A DNA stretch of 64,000 bases from Acherontichlamydia pituitae (GTDB lineage Bacteria > Chlamydiota > Chlamydiia > Chlamydiales > Rhabdochlamydiaceae). Of the stretch, positions 8,533-17,048 are shown one piece after another; position 1 is the first letter of the stretch, and each line of letters starts with the position of its first letter. A program made the position numbers and the translations under genes. Below the pieces are notes generated by a model. It was given only the letters and a program-made list of their open reading frames with translations, had not been told where the DNA came from and searched no databases. The stretch lies in assembly GCA_019634675.1 (NCBI GenBank), contig JAHCAX010000001.1, forward strand, positions 558,001 through 622,000. The letters are read 5' to 3'.

Positions 8533-11500
8533 CTACTGTAATTTTTCTTCCTCTAGATCGTCTGAAATAAAGCTCAAATAGAACATCTCCCTTGGGACGG
8601 CAAGGAAACTATCGTCATTTCCAAATAGGTAGCCAGGGTAATAAAGGAAGTTGAATGTTGGATAGTACACCCCTGCAAAGCCTTTCCCATGAGGATTTGG
8701 AAATGGCGAAGGGGAAGGCTCTGGTGTAGGCCCTGGCGGAGGAGGAGGCGGTGGCGGCGGACCTGGAGGAGGCGGTGGCGGCGGAGGCCCTGGAGGAGGC
8801 GGAGGAGGCGGCGGTGGATTTGGAGGGCAGCCTACTCCGCAGTTCAAGAATGAGGAAGTGGTTGCGTTGAAACCTTGTTCAAATACTGCGCAGAAATTGT
8901 TTTCAAACGCTTGAATGTCAGTTGATGTCACATTTTGTTTGAAGGTGATGTGGTTTGTTCCTGCATTGACAAGGTCCACTCCGGAAATGGTCGATGCTCC
9001 CGTAACGGTAAGCCCTTTTGCATAATCGACGATGAAATAACTTAAATTGGACAAGCCTCCTAAATTGACAGCGCTTGCGCTCGATGCGTCGATGGCCAAA
9101 AGATTGCCAGGGGCCGAGCTTTGGATATTTCCAATGTTGATATTGCCCCCTCTCATCACGATCCCGTTCATTTGCAGGGTTGCGGGGCCATTGATTGTAA
9201 TATCGCCGGGCGAATCGGCGCCAGCTGCATTCAAATTCTGGCCTGAATAGGTCATCACTGGATAGTCTTGCGCTCCGCCATTTGCTCCCGGTCCGCCTGT
9301 TGCGATGATCGGACCTTGTACGGAAGTTCCGCTTGTGGAAGTAATCGATACAGTTCCGCCTTTACCACCTGTTCCTGCAGTTCCGGGAAAAGCCGGTGTT
9401 CCTCCTGCATAGATCCCAAGCAAGTTGATCGAACTGCCGCTTAACGTGACATCTCCTCCGCTTAACCCGTTAGGGGCGTTTGTATTGGTCGGAATGCTTG
9501 TCGAGCTGGACTGCCTTCCGCCTGTTGTCGTGATCACAGACTTAAAGACGATCTGCTGATTGGATGCGGGCATTTCAACAGGAATAACCGGATTAAAAGG
9601 TGGAGGAGGGCCTGGCGAGGGAGGGTTTTGCACTCCCCAATAAAATTTGATCGCTCCATTTGTCGTGATCGAGACAGGGCCGCCATTTTTAGGCGCAGTA
9701 GGAACAGTGCCTGCCGCTTGGGCAACAGGAGCTCCAAAGGTGATCAGGGGACCTTCAAAAAGGGTATTCCCTGTTCCAGCTAATTGTGTAAATGAATTAG
9801 CGACGAAAGTCTGAACGGCCACAGTTGGATTGTTTTGAAGGAAAAAATGGACATTGCGCGCTGTTGTGATCTGAACATCGCCGATGGGAATGATGCCGAC
9901 TGAGCCGAGAAACGTGATGTCTTGAGCTGCACTCAAGTTCAATTGAGGGGTCAATCCATAGGCGCCTGTCAGGGAGCTTGTCGTGTTATTGAACGCGATA
10001 TTGCCTGTATCGGAAGTAATACTAAGGTTGCCAACGGGAAAGACAGTGCCTGCAAAGGTGGTGTCTCCGGTGGTATGGATCGATCCGGAGAGTGTTGCTT
10101 GCGCCCCGAAAGCAGCTGATGCGGCTGAGCTGATTGTGAAACTTTGGAAAGGAGCTGTCCCTACGTTGCCTGTAAAGGTCATCGCTCCGCCTGAACTCAA
10201 TGTCACGGGATTAGCAGCAGATGGCGCAGAAGCGTTTTGAAAGGTGTTGGCAAAAGTGATAGTTCCATTCGTGCTGCTGAAAGAAGTTGTACTGACAGGA
10301 TTAGGAGTTGAAATTACAACAGGGCCAGCAAAGCTGATATTGCTCGTGGCATGTGCTCCTCCGGAGAATGTGACTGTTTGCGCAGGCGCAGTAAAGCTGA
10401 TGGTTTGTCCAGGCACCGTATTTGCGTTGAGGATCAGCAAATTAGAAGGAAAGGAAATGTTCGGCTGGCATTGGACCAAGTTATTAAAGACCATGTTGCC
10501 GGCTGTCGAATTAACCGTTAAGTTCCCACCGACAAAAAAGCTATTATTAGCTGTGAAGTTGTTCGTTAAGTTGACCGTGCTTGCCGGTCCGCCTACGGTA
10601 GCGGACTGGGCAAAGTTAATATTTGCAGCGCTGCCGACATTGAAGTTCGAAAAGGCCCCAGCGCCTACTTGTCCATTGAAGTTGATGTCATTTTTTGCAC
10701 TTAATGTGAGGGAAAAAGAACCGGGAGGAGAACTGGTCACAAACCCATTAAAAGTGATGGCTCCGTTGCGGGAAGTGATCGTAGCATCTCCAAGTAGAGT
10801 CGTATTAGCGTTAAAGGTCAGGTTTCCATCAAATTCAACAGTTCCATTAATCAGGAAGGACCCAACGCTGGAGTCGTTAACAGATACAGTGTCGAACTGA
10901 ACAGCAACATTGGCATTCGGATTGATTAAGTTGATTGGAGAGGTCGTATTGTTGCCGACTTGGATGTTTTGAGCCGAGCCTGTTCCTTGAACAGCTTCAA
11001 GCATGATGTTTAACGGTCCTGTCTGGCCTGCAAGGAATGCAGGGTCGACGAGATAGACGCTATTGTTGGTCGTGTCTGCTAGCTGAGCTAGTGTGACAAC
11101 TTGGTAAGGTGTGATCCCAATTTGAATCGAAAGAGGGTCGAGGACCCACTTGCCTAATTGTCCTTGAGGAGCTAAAACAGAAACTTTTCCATGGGTCGCT
11201 ACGAAGTGATGGCCGCTTGATGTTTCGATATATCCGCCATTTCCTCCAAGAGGGCCGCCATCAACGAGGAGTTTTCCGTCAAAGATCAATCCTCGGTCGG
11301 CCCACAGGACAATTTTTCCGCCGTCTCCAAGTTCAGAGGCATTGGCATGGATCTCTGTGTCTATATCGCACTCCAAATATTTTGCTGTTGGATGGAGTCC
11401 TCTGCCGTGGTCTCCGCCGCCGATGAGGATTTCGCCTCCTCCATTTTTCCCAGTTGCCGAGACGTTTGCTCCATCAAAACGGATGACGTCTCCTTGGATC

Positions 11501-12309
11501 GCAATGGCGCCTCCTTTTCCGCTGAGATCTGATTCAGTTGCTGCCAAATCCCCTTTGACTTCGACAAGGCTTTCATTCTCTGCATAGAGGTGGATCTTTT
11601 TGGCTTTGGAGACTCCAGCATGATGCAGCAGGAAAGCTTCGGGTGTGCCGCACTCAAAGAAGCAGGAGGCTTGGGCAGGCTCTTGAAGCAGTTCCCTCTC
11701 GCATTTGACAAAGAGGTGGCCGTTCTCCTTTCCCAAGTAGACATTTTCCGCAGTCGCGTAGAGAAGATGCCCCTCTTCTGCCAAAACGGTCCCTTTTTGG
11801 AGAATCGTTTTGCCGATGAGGGCAATGTCTTGGGCCACAAGGGATCCAAAGACCTCGATGTTTCCATGGACGTCTAAGAAACGGTCGATCCCTTGAAGGA
11901 AGTCGTTGTCGCTTAAATGGGCGGCCGCAGCGTAAAGGGCTGAGACGTTGACCACGCAATCGGGACCGAATACTATCCCTGCAGGGTTCATCAAATAGAC
12001 GATCCCGTTTGAAAAGAGTTTTCCATGGATAAGGCTGGGAACATCGCTGTTGACGCGGTTTAATACCCGATGGGAAGCATCCGCCATCTCAAAGCGGACC
12101 GTTTCATGGCGCTGAATATCGAAATTGCGGAAGTTCAAAATGGCATTATCGGAAGCTTCTATCCGCAGTTCATCCCCATTGACAACTGGATTGGCATTTC
12201 CATTCGCCACATGGTCGAGGACAGGCAGGGCGTTAAGTTCTCGCATGGCAGGAACAATGCTGGCTAGGGTAAGAATCGAGATCGCGAATCGTCCAACTTT
12301 GTATAACAT
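8533..12309 (-). CDS. TpsA: filamentous-haemagglutinin-type two-partner secretion exoprotein with polyproline C-terminus
   Basis: 1258 aa. A signal peptide (about residues 1-28) is followed by a TPS/haemagglutination-activity domain (about residues 29-170) with the conserved IxGxLxSNGxVYLxNPxGIxFG pattern; NPAGI is at 108-112. About 900 residues of low-complexity, Gly/Ser/Thr/Asn-rich repeats predicted to form a right-handed beta-helix follow (recurring xITFxNxV-like units). Residues 1162-1193 are almost pure proline (runs of 8-9 split by single Gly), then a 65-aa aromatic tail ending EEEKLQ. No toxin domain is recognised. GGGAG lies about 10 nt before the ATG. The gene starts 14 bp after the tpsB stop, so the two form a classic TPS operon. 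An adhesin role is inferred. Confidence 0.9.
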   Translation of the reverse strand: MLYKVGRFAISILTLASIVPAMRELNALPVLDHVANGNANPVVNGDELRIEASDNAILNFRNFDIQRHETVRFEMADASHRVLNRVNSDVPSLIHGKLFSNGIVYLMNPAGIVFGPDCVVNVSALYAAAAHLSDNDFLQGIDRFLDVHGNIEVFGSLVAQDIALIGKTILQKGTVLAEEGHLLYATAENVYLGKENGHLFVKCERELLQEPAQASCFFECGTPEAFLLHHAGVSKAKKIHLYAENESLVEVKGDLAATESDLSGKGGAIAIQGDVIRFDGANVSATGKNGGGEILIGGGDHGRGLHPTAKYLECDIDTEIHANASELGDGGKIVLWADRGLIFDGKLLVDGGPLGGNGGYIETSSGHHFVATHGKVSVLAPQGQLGKWVLDPLSIQIGITPYQVVTLAQLADTTNNSVYLVDPAFLAGQTGPLNIMLEAVQGTGSAQNIQVGNNTTSPINLINPNANVAVQFDTVSVNDSSVGSFLINGTVEFDGNLTFNANTTLLGDATITSRNGAITFNGFVTSSPPGSFSLTLSAKNDINFNGQVGAGAFSNFNVGSAANINFAQSATVGGPASTVNLTNNFTANNSFFVGGNLTVNSTAGNMVFNNLVQCQPNISFPSNLLILNANTVPGQTISFTAPAQTVTFSGGAHATSNISFAGPVVISTPNPVSTTSFSSTNGTITFANTFQNASAPSAANPVTLSSGGAMTFTGNVGTAPFQSFTISSAASAAFGAQATLSGSIHTTGDTTFAGTVFPVGNLSITSDTGNIAFNNTTSSLTGAYGLTPQLNLSAAQDITFLGSVGIIPIGDVQITTARNVHFFLQNNPTVAVQTFVANSFTQLAGTGNTLFEGPLITFGAPVAQAAGTVPTAPKNGGPVSITTNGAIKFYWGVQNPPSPGPPPPFNPVIPVEMPASNQQIVFKSVITTTGGRQSSSTSIPTNTNAPNGLSGGDVTLSGSSINLLGIYAGGTPAFPGTAGTGGKGGTVSITSTSGTSVQGPIIATGGPGANGGAQDYPVMTYSGQNLNAAGADSPGDITINGPATLQMNGIVMRGGNINIGNIQSSAPGNLLAIDASSASAVNLGGLSNLSYFIVDYAKGLTVTGASTISGVDLVNAGTNHITFKQNVTSTDIQAFENNFCAVFEQGFNATTSSFLNCGVGCPPNPPPPPPPPPGPPPPPPPPGPPPPPPPPPGPTPEPSPSPFPNPHGKGFAGVYYPTFNFLYYPGYLFGNDDSFLAVPREMFYLSFISDDLEEEKLQ
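8731..8826 (-). repeat. Polyproline-coding tract within tpsA
   Basis: A CCN-rich tract encoding residues 1162-1193, with three blocks of eight or nine prolines separated by glycine. The plus strand is correspondingly a GGN repeat. Such tracts are prone to slippage and stall ribosomes unless EF-P is active. Repeated GPPPPP-type units are of the kind bound by profilin and SH3/EVH1 domains in eukaryotes; whether that applies here is unknown. Confidence 0.85.
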
Positions 12310-12323
12310 CTTGATCGATCTCC

Positions 12324-14483
12324 CTAAAAAATGATTGTCGATGAGAAGTAATACTGATTATTTCCTGCAGAAATGCCATTTGCAGACTTCAATGCCCTTC
12401 CCCAATCGCCGCGGATGAACACGTTCGACCAAAGGACAAATTCAATTCCGACTCCTGCGCCCATGATCAAGTAGTTCTTTTCCGAATGGTGGCGTTGGTT
12501 GACAGTGACTTCTCCAACGTCGTAGAAGGCGCGGAATAGGAGGTCCCAGTCTACCTCGCCTTTAGGAGAAGCGGGGGCCCATCGAAATTTTTTATTGAAC
12601 AGCTTTGTGCAGGCATTAGGACGAGCGTCCAAAGCGCCCGGGACATGGAACCGGTATTCGAAAGATCCCATGTACATGTTGTCTCCCGCAACTGTCGATT
12701 GAGGATAGCCGCGGATCGAGTACAATCCGCCCAGAATCGCTTCAAGCTCAGGGATCAGCCTTTGGTTGCACGCATATTGCGCTTGGGCAATGCAGACAAC
12801 TTCATGGGCAAGGTGTTTGACCTTATCGCTCTTTTGAAATAAGGACTCAAGATACGAGCTGCCATAAAATCCGCCTTGGACAATGCCCCAGTTCGGACTT
12901 AAATCGGTACGCCCGAGGTTGTCCAGCCCTTTTCTCACATCCCAAAATAGGGAGCTGATCGTGCTTTGCACAGACAAAGAGGCGATTAACTTGCTTTCCC
13001 GTTTCAACTGGATCAATTTAAGGCCAAGTTCAGGAAGAATGAAGTTTTTGGTGGCGGAGGGGAAGATGAAGTGCCCCTCATTATGGATATGGCGGTATTG
13101 CAAGTTCGCGTCCAGGTCTAAAAAGAGCCTGTCCCACTGGCCGATATTGCTGATGAACTCGAGATTGGCAATGGCTTGTGTTCCGATAAAAAGATTCTGA
13201 GGAAGGGCAAATTCAGCGGATAAAAATCGGGAGTAGCTTCCGGAAATTCCCCAGCGGTTTCCTAACGATCTTCCTAGTGGGGCTTCGTAGGAGGCGCTGA
13301 AGGAATAAAATTTATCAAAGCTGTCCGTTGAAGCATTGAACTTGAAGATATCATCATTTCCCGTCATTTGGGTATGGATGAATCCCACCGATTCCTGCCA
13401 GCGGTTGATCGGCTTTGGAACGTTGTTATTGGCATTGAAGTAAAAATAATAGGGCCGTTTTTGCGTTACGATAAAATCAAGGCCGACTTCACCTGGCAGA
13501 TCGGTTGGGCCAATCTCTAAGTCGACCCTTCTGTTCGGGTGCCGGTTCAGAGAATGCAGATAATTGTTTAAGATGTTCGAGTTGATGAAATCTCCCGGAA
13601 TTCCTGTTGATGGATCAGGGACGGATAGAGGCAGCTCATCGCAGATTTTTTTCGACAGCTTGGAATTTTCGCGTGGCTTAAGTTCGCCGTTCGGATCGGC
13701 ATAGGTGACCCCGACCTCTTTGATCACAGGAACGGAGATGAGGATTGTCAGTTCATCGTCGTCATGTTTGCGCTTATCAATTCCTTGAGAGGAAATTTCA
13801 TCCTCGGGGATATGCATCACCACCCAATGGATGTTCCGTTCATAAAAGGCGTTCAGCAACTCTTCGAGAATATACTGGATCGCGCTTGCTGAAAGAACTG
13901 TAGTATGCGAGTCACTATTGATATCATCGATGCTCAGTTGGACGTGCTGGCAATTGGAATCGCTGTGCTCGGAAGATTCCTTGTATGCATAAAGAACGTT
14001 GTTCTTTTCACAGAATTCGAACTCGATCTGATTAAGTTCTTCAATAGAAATTGGCTCGCGTTGATGGTGTTCGTACAAAAGCGTTATTTCAGAAACAGAA
14101 AAGACAGGTTCTTGGGGTGCAATGGGCGCTTCATCGGCAATGAAAGGGAAAGATATACCGCTCTCAGTCTGGTTTTGTGCATTTGGACTGGCTGCATTTT
14201 GAAACTGGTCTGTGTCCAAGGCCGCTTCACCGGCTATGTACTGCGAAGGATCATTGAACTTTCTCTTGTATTCAGAGCCTAATCGATCTTCATTCTGCCC
14301 CTTCTTGCTAGAGGAAATGCTTCGTTTGTCGGAACGGTTGGATTTGGCTTGGGCGGGTTTCTCAGAGTCCAAATTCACAAAACCTTTCTCTGCGCGGTAT
14401 TGGTAATCATTAGAGAAAAGGCATGGCGCATAGAGGATCTTGCAAAGAGCAGCGCACCAGAGGATGGAAAAAGTCAGTTTCAT
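12324..14483 (-). CDS. TpsB: ShlB/FhaC/HecB-family outer-membrane transporter
   Basis: 719 aa Omp85-superfamily partner that exports TpsA across the outer membrane. After a signal peptide (about 1-24) there is an unusual hydrophilic Ser/Lys/Asp/Gln-rich stretch to about residue 125. POTRA-like sequence follows (VSEITLLYEHH..., then the region around VIKEVGVTYADP), then a beta-barrel. The diagnostic barrel motif VRGY appears as IRGY at 590-593, and the last barrel strand ends in the terminal Phe expected for outer-membrane proteins. FhaC/ShlB are about 550-580 aa, so the extra length is mostly the N-terminal extension. It precedes tpsA by 14 bp. No strong Shine-Dalgarno was seen before the ATG. 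Confidence 0.9.
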   Translation of the reverse strand: MKLTFSILWCAALCKILYAPCLFSNDYQYRAEKGFVNLDSEKPAQAKSNRSDKRSISSSKKGQNEDRLGSEYKRKFNDPSQYIAGEAALDTDQFQNAASPNAQNQTESGISFPFIADEAPIAPQEPVFSVSEITLLYEHHQREPISIEELNQIEFEFCEKNNVLYAYKESSEHSDSNCQHVQLSIDDINSDSHTTVLSASAIQYILEELLNAFYERNIHWVVMHIPEDEISSQGIDKRKHDDDELTILISVPVIKEVGVTYADPNGELKPRENSKLSKKICDELPLSVPDPSTGIPGDFINSNILNNYLHSLNRHPNRRVDLEIGPTDLPGEVGLDFIVTQKRPYYFYFNANNNVPKPINRWQESVGFIHTQMTGNDDIFKFNASTDSFDKFYSFSASYEAPLGRSLGNRWGISGSYSRFLSAEFALPQNLFIGTQAIANLEFISNIGQWDRLFLDLDANLQYRHIHNEGHFIFPSATKNFILPELGLKLIQLKRESKLIASLSVQSTISSLFWDVRKGLDNLGRTDLSPNWGIVQGGFYGSSYLESLFQKSDKVKHLAHEVVCIAQAQYACNQRLIPELEAILGGLYSIRGYPQSTVAGDNMYMGSFEYRFHVPGALDARPNACTKLFNKKFRWAPASPKGEVDWDLLFRAFYDVGEVTVNQRHHSEKNYLIMGAGVGIEFVLWSNVFIRGDWGRALKSANGISAGNNQYYFSSTIIF

Positions 14484-14536
14484 TACGAACTCGAGGTTCA
14501 GGTTAATCCATTAATATCCTATCAAATCATTAATAT

Positions 14537-15637
14537 TCACATGTTTTTTTTGATTTCAGCGTTGATGTTTCGTCTGAATTCGAGTTGATCGCCATTCAAA
14601 ATGGCGACCTTCGAAGGGAGAATCCCGCATGATCCAGCACGGTACTGGAATTCAATGCAGCAGCCAGGGTAGTGTTTTTTTTGAAAGAGGATCGCTGCCC
14701 ATCCCATTGTTTTGCGCGCGTTGATTTCTACGATCGGTTGAAGCTGTGGGGATCTGGTCTCAACATCGAGATAGAGCATCGCATCGATTCCCACGTGGCC
14801 AAAGTATCCCAAATGCGCCATGTTTTGAAGAACGATTTGCACTTCCTCCTTATGCTGAAGCAGAAATGACAAATAGGAACCGAAAACGGAATCCTCGCTG
14901 CCAACGGTGTTTGAGCGGTACTGTCCCTTGGCATCATTAACGCATAGTGTAGATCCCACGTAATCGAGCTTCTTTTGTGGAGAAATGATCCACTGGGTGC
15001 TAAAGTCCAGGATCCGATCGACCCAAGGTTCTGCAATCACAGAGCGGTTGCATCGGAATTCCTTTTCAAAAAACAGGTCCAATTTCTTACTGGAAGAAGA
15101 GGTTTCGGATGGAATAGGCATATGTCCGCGTCCAGATACTCCGAAACATGTTTTTAGCACCCTCTGCCTGCCTTCTGTTCTTTTCAGCCAGGCGTTAGCT
15201 TCTGTCATGTTATGCAGAAGCGCTGATCCAGGCAGTTTTTTTGAATGTGCAAACGAATATGCTTTGGAATTCACAGTTTTAACTGTTTCCCATGGAGGCA
15301 TAGGGCAGTGTAAGTGTTGCGTGGCAGCCCATCGTGCAATCAGTTCAGAATGCCCCCAGGGATCGATTTGAAGGTCCGCATCGGTGTGCAGCGTATCAAA
15401 AGTGTATACTGTGAGATCAGGAAGTCCATGTTCTTTTCTGACCGCGTCATATTCTGGAGGCGGAGAGTGGGAAACTAAAATAGCATCGTTTTCATCCGCA
15501 TAAAGGAATGGAAGGAACTGGAGCTGGAGATAGATGGGGCTTGTGCTCAGGATCTCTGGTATCGTGCGAGCAATGGGAAGGGGTTGTTCGAGTTCCCATT
15601 CAAAGAAGGTGTTTGCGATGTGGAGTTTTTTGGCCAT
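14537..15637 (-). CDS. ATP-grasp fold protein, substrate unknown
   Basis: 366 aa from the ATG at 15637, which has GAGG 4 nt upstream; a TTG at 15646 gives three more residues. I recognise an ATP-grasp core: nucleotide-binding VLKTCFGVSGRGH, the mid-domain lysine/acid region around FFEKEFRC and VIAEPWVDR, and the metal-binding end GHVGIDAML...PIVEINARKTMG. The first 130 residues look like a pre-ATP-grasp domain. ATP-grasp enzymes make amide or thioester bonds through acyl-phosphates, so a peptide- or amino-acid ligase is likely, but I cannot name the substrate. It is divergent from ddl, another ATP-grasp enzyme, and lies 53 bp upstream of tpsB on the same strand, so it may be the first gene of the TPS/GH81 transcript. 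Confidence 0.7.
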   Translation of the reverse strand: MAKKLHIANTFFEWELEQPLPIARTIPEILSTSPIYLQLQFLPFLYADENDAILVSHSPPPEYDAVRKEHGLPDLTVYTFDTLHTDADLQIDPWGHSELIARWAATQHLHCPMPPWETVKTVNSKAYSFAHSKKLPGSALLHNMTEANAWLKRTEGRQRVLKTCFGVSGRGHMPIPSETSSSSKKLDLFFEKEFRCNRSVIAEPWVDRILDFSTQWIISPQKKLDYVGSTLCVNDAKGQYRSNTVGSEDSVFGSYLSFLLQHKEEVQIVLQNMAHLGYFGHVGIDAMLYLDVETRSPQLQPIVEINARKTMGWAAILFQKKHYPGCCIEFQYRAGSCGILPSKVAILNGDQLEFRRNINAEIKKNM

Positions 15638-15724
15638 AGTCCTCAATTCATAATAGACAAAGTTTAGCGGAAACAGTTATATAAGTTGATGAGGTAGTTG
15701 CGGATTCCGGTCAGTTTGGTTCTT

Positions 15725-15898
15725 ATACACAAACAAGATGAAAAATCGGGAATTTGCCAAGGAGGCTTTTCAAAATTTTTAAGCGAATGCGATGCGGAGC
15801 GAGCGACCATTGCCTTAAGGCCAAGGCGCGAGTGAGCATGAAGATTTTGAAGATAAGCAGACACATCCAAAAACCGATTTTTCATCTTGTTTGTGTAT
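15725..15898. repeat. 174-bp element with perfect 25-bp terminal inverted repeats
   Basis: The arms at 15725-15749 and 15874-15898 are perfect reverse complements (atacacaaacaagatgaaaa...). A second, imperfect pair (ttttcaaaattttt / gaagattttgaag) and a central palindrome (gccttaaggc) lie inside, so the whole element can fold as one long hairpin. It has no coding capacity. It fills the divergent intergenic space between the ATP-grasp gene and ddl, ending 28 bp before the ddl start. It looks like a MITE-type or chromosomal hairpin element; no target-site duplication was obvious. Confidence 0.75.
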
Positions 15899-15926
15899 TA
15901 ATTCAATCTTCAGTCAAGGTCCTTTT

Positions 15927-17033
15927 ATGTCTCCGAAAAAATTGCGGGTAGGTGTGCTTTTTGGTGGAAAATCTGCAGAACATGAGATTTCATTGATCTC
16001 TGCGAAGAATGTCATCGATGCGATTGATAAAAGCAAATATGAAGTGTTCCTTATCGCTATCGATAAAAATGGAGAGTGGCATCTTAAGAAGGGTTATGAG
16101 TATTTAATGCACGCCGATAATCCCAAGCTTGTCCATTTGTATGGACATAAGGAATCTGTCGCCTTGGTTCCTACAAAACATCGCAAGGAGCTGATCTGCT
16201 ATTCGGGCAATCAACTGCAAGATTCACTGCAGCTCGACGTGATTTTCCCCGTCCTTCATGGCACTTTTGGAGAAGATGGGACTGTTCAAGGATTACTGAA
16301 ACTGGCAAACATACCATTTGTAGGAGCCGGAGTCTTAGGTTCTGCTATTGGAATGGACAAAGATGTCATGAAAAGGCTGTTAAGGGATGCCAAAATCCCC
16401 ATCGCACGTTTTATCACGGTGCATGAAACGAATAAATATAAGGTCGATTTTGATGAGGTCGTTAAGCAGTTAGGTTTTCCGTTTTTCATTAAGCCGGCCA
16501 ATTTAGGCTCTTCGGTCGGCATTGCAAAGGTTAAAGATAAAAAAGATTTTATCCCTGCGTTAGAAGATGCATTTTCATATGACAGAAAAGTATTGATCGA
16601 AGAGTTTGTCCCCGGCAGGGAGATCGAGTGCTCGGTCCTTGGAAATGACAACCCGATCGCTTCCTTGCCAGGCGAGCTGATCCCTCAGCATGAGTTTTAT
16701 TCTTACGAAGCTAAGTATATCGATGAAAATGGCGCTTTGTTTACAATACCTGCTGTTTTAGACAAAGAGCTGGTTTCCCATATTCAAAATATGGCGCTCG
16801 ATGCATATCGCGCCCTCTGTTGCGAAGGGATGGCGCGTGTGGATTTCTTTTTAAAGCCGAACGGCGATATTGTGGTGAACGAGATTAATACGATCCCCGG
16901 TTTTACGAAGATCAGCATGTATCCCAAATTGTGGGAGGCTAGCGGCATCCCTTATGCGGAACTGATCGACCGACTGATCCAGCTTGCCATCGAGCGTCAT
17001 GAAAAAGAAGTTAAGCTCAAAACAAGTTTTTAA
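15927..17033 (+). CDS. ddl: D-alanine--D-alanine ligase
   Basis: ATP-grasp ligase making D-Ala-D-Ala for the peptidoglycan stem peptide. 368 aa from the ATG at 15927; AAGG lies 8 nt upstream, and upstream in-frame codons fall in the inverted-repeat element, so a longer start is unlikely. Motifs: VGVLFGGKSAEHEISL at the N-terminus, FPVLHGTFGEDGTVQGLL, KPANLGSSVGIAK, and the metal-binding end ARVDFF...VNEINTIPGFT. In C. trachomatis Ddl is known as the C-terminal half of a MurC-Ddl fusion; here it is a stand-alone gene and no murC is in the window. It is followed 15 bp later by ispF. Confidence 0.96.
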   Translation: MSPKKLRVGVLFGGKSAEHEISLISAKNVIDAIDKSKYEVFLIAIDKNGEWHLKKGYEYLMHADNPKLVHLYGHKESVALVPTKHRKELICYSGNQLQDSLQLDVIFPVLHGTFGEDGTVQGLLKLANIPFVGAGVLGSAIGMDKDVMKRLLRDAKIPIARFITVHETNKYKVDFDEVVKQLGFPFFIKPANLGSSVGIAKVKDKKDFIPALEDAFSYDRKVLIEEFVPGREIECSVLGNDNPIASLPGELIPQHEFYSYEAKYIDENGALFTIPAVLDKELVSHIQNMALDAYRALCCEGMARVDFFLKPNGDIVVNEINTIPGFTKISMYPKLWEASGIPYAELIDRLIQLAIERHEKEVKLKTSF

Positions 17034-17048
17034 ATCTGAGATGTTAAA

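Noticed and set aside
8731..8826. Possible G-quadruplex or slippage switch on the plus strand of the polyproline tract
   Set aside because: The G runs are mostly doublets, which form only weak quadruplexes; the coding explanation is enough.
10244..10900. A 218-codon open frame on the plus strand opposite tpsA
   Set aside because: It is hydrophobic-repeat-like only because tpsA is repetitive and GC-biased on the third base; no ribosome site, no family, and tpsA is clearly real.
15891..15926. Extended N-terminus of Ddl starting within the inverted-repeat element
   Set aside because: Twelve added residues have no family match and lack a ribosome site; the ATG at 15927 opens on the conserved N-terminus.
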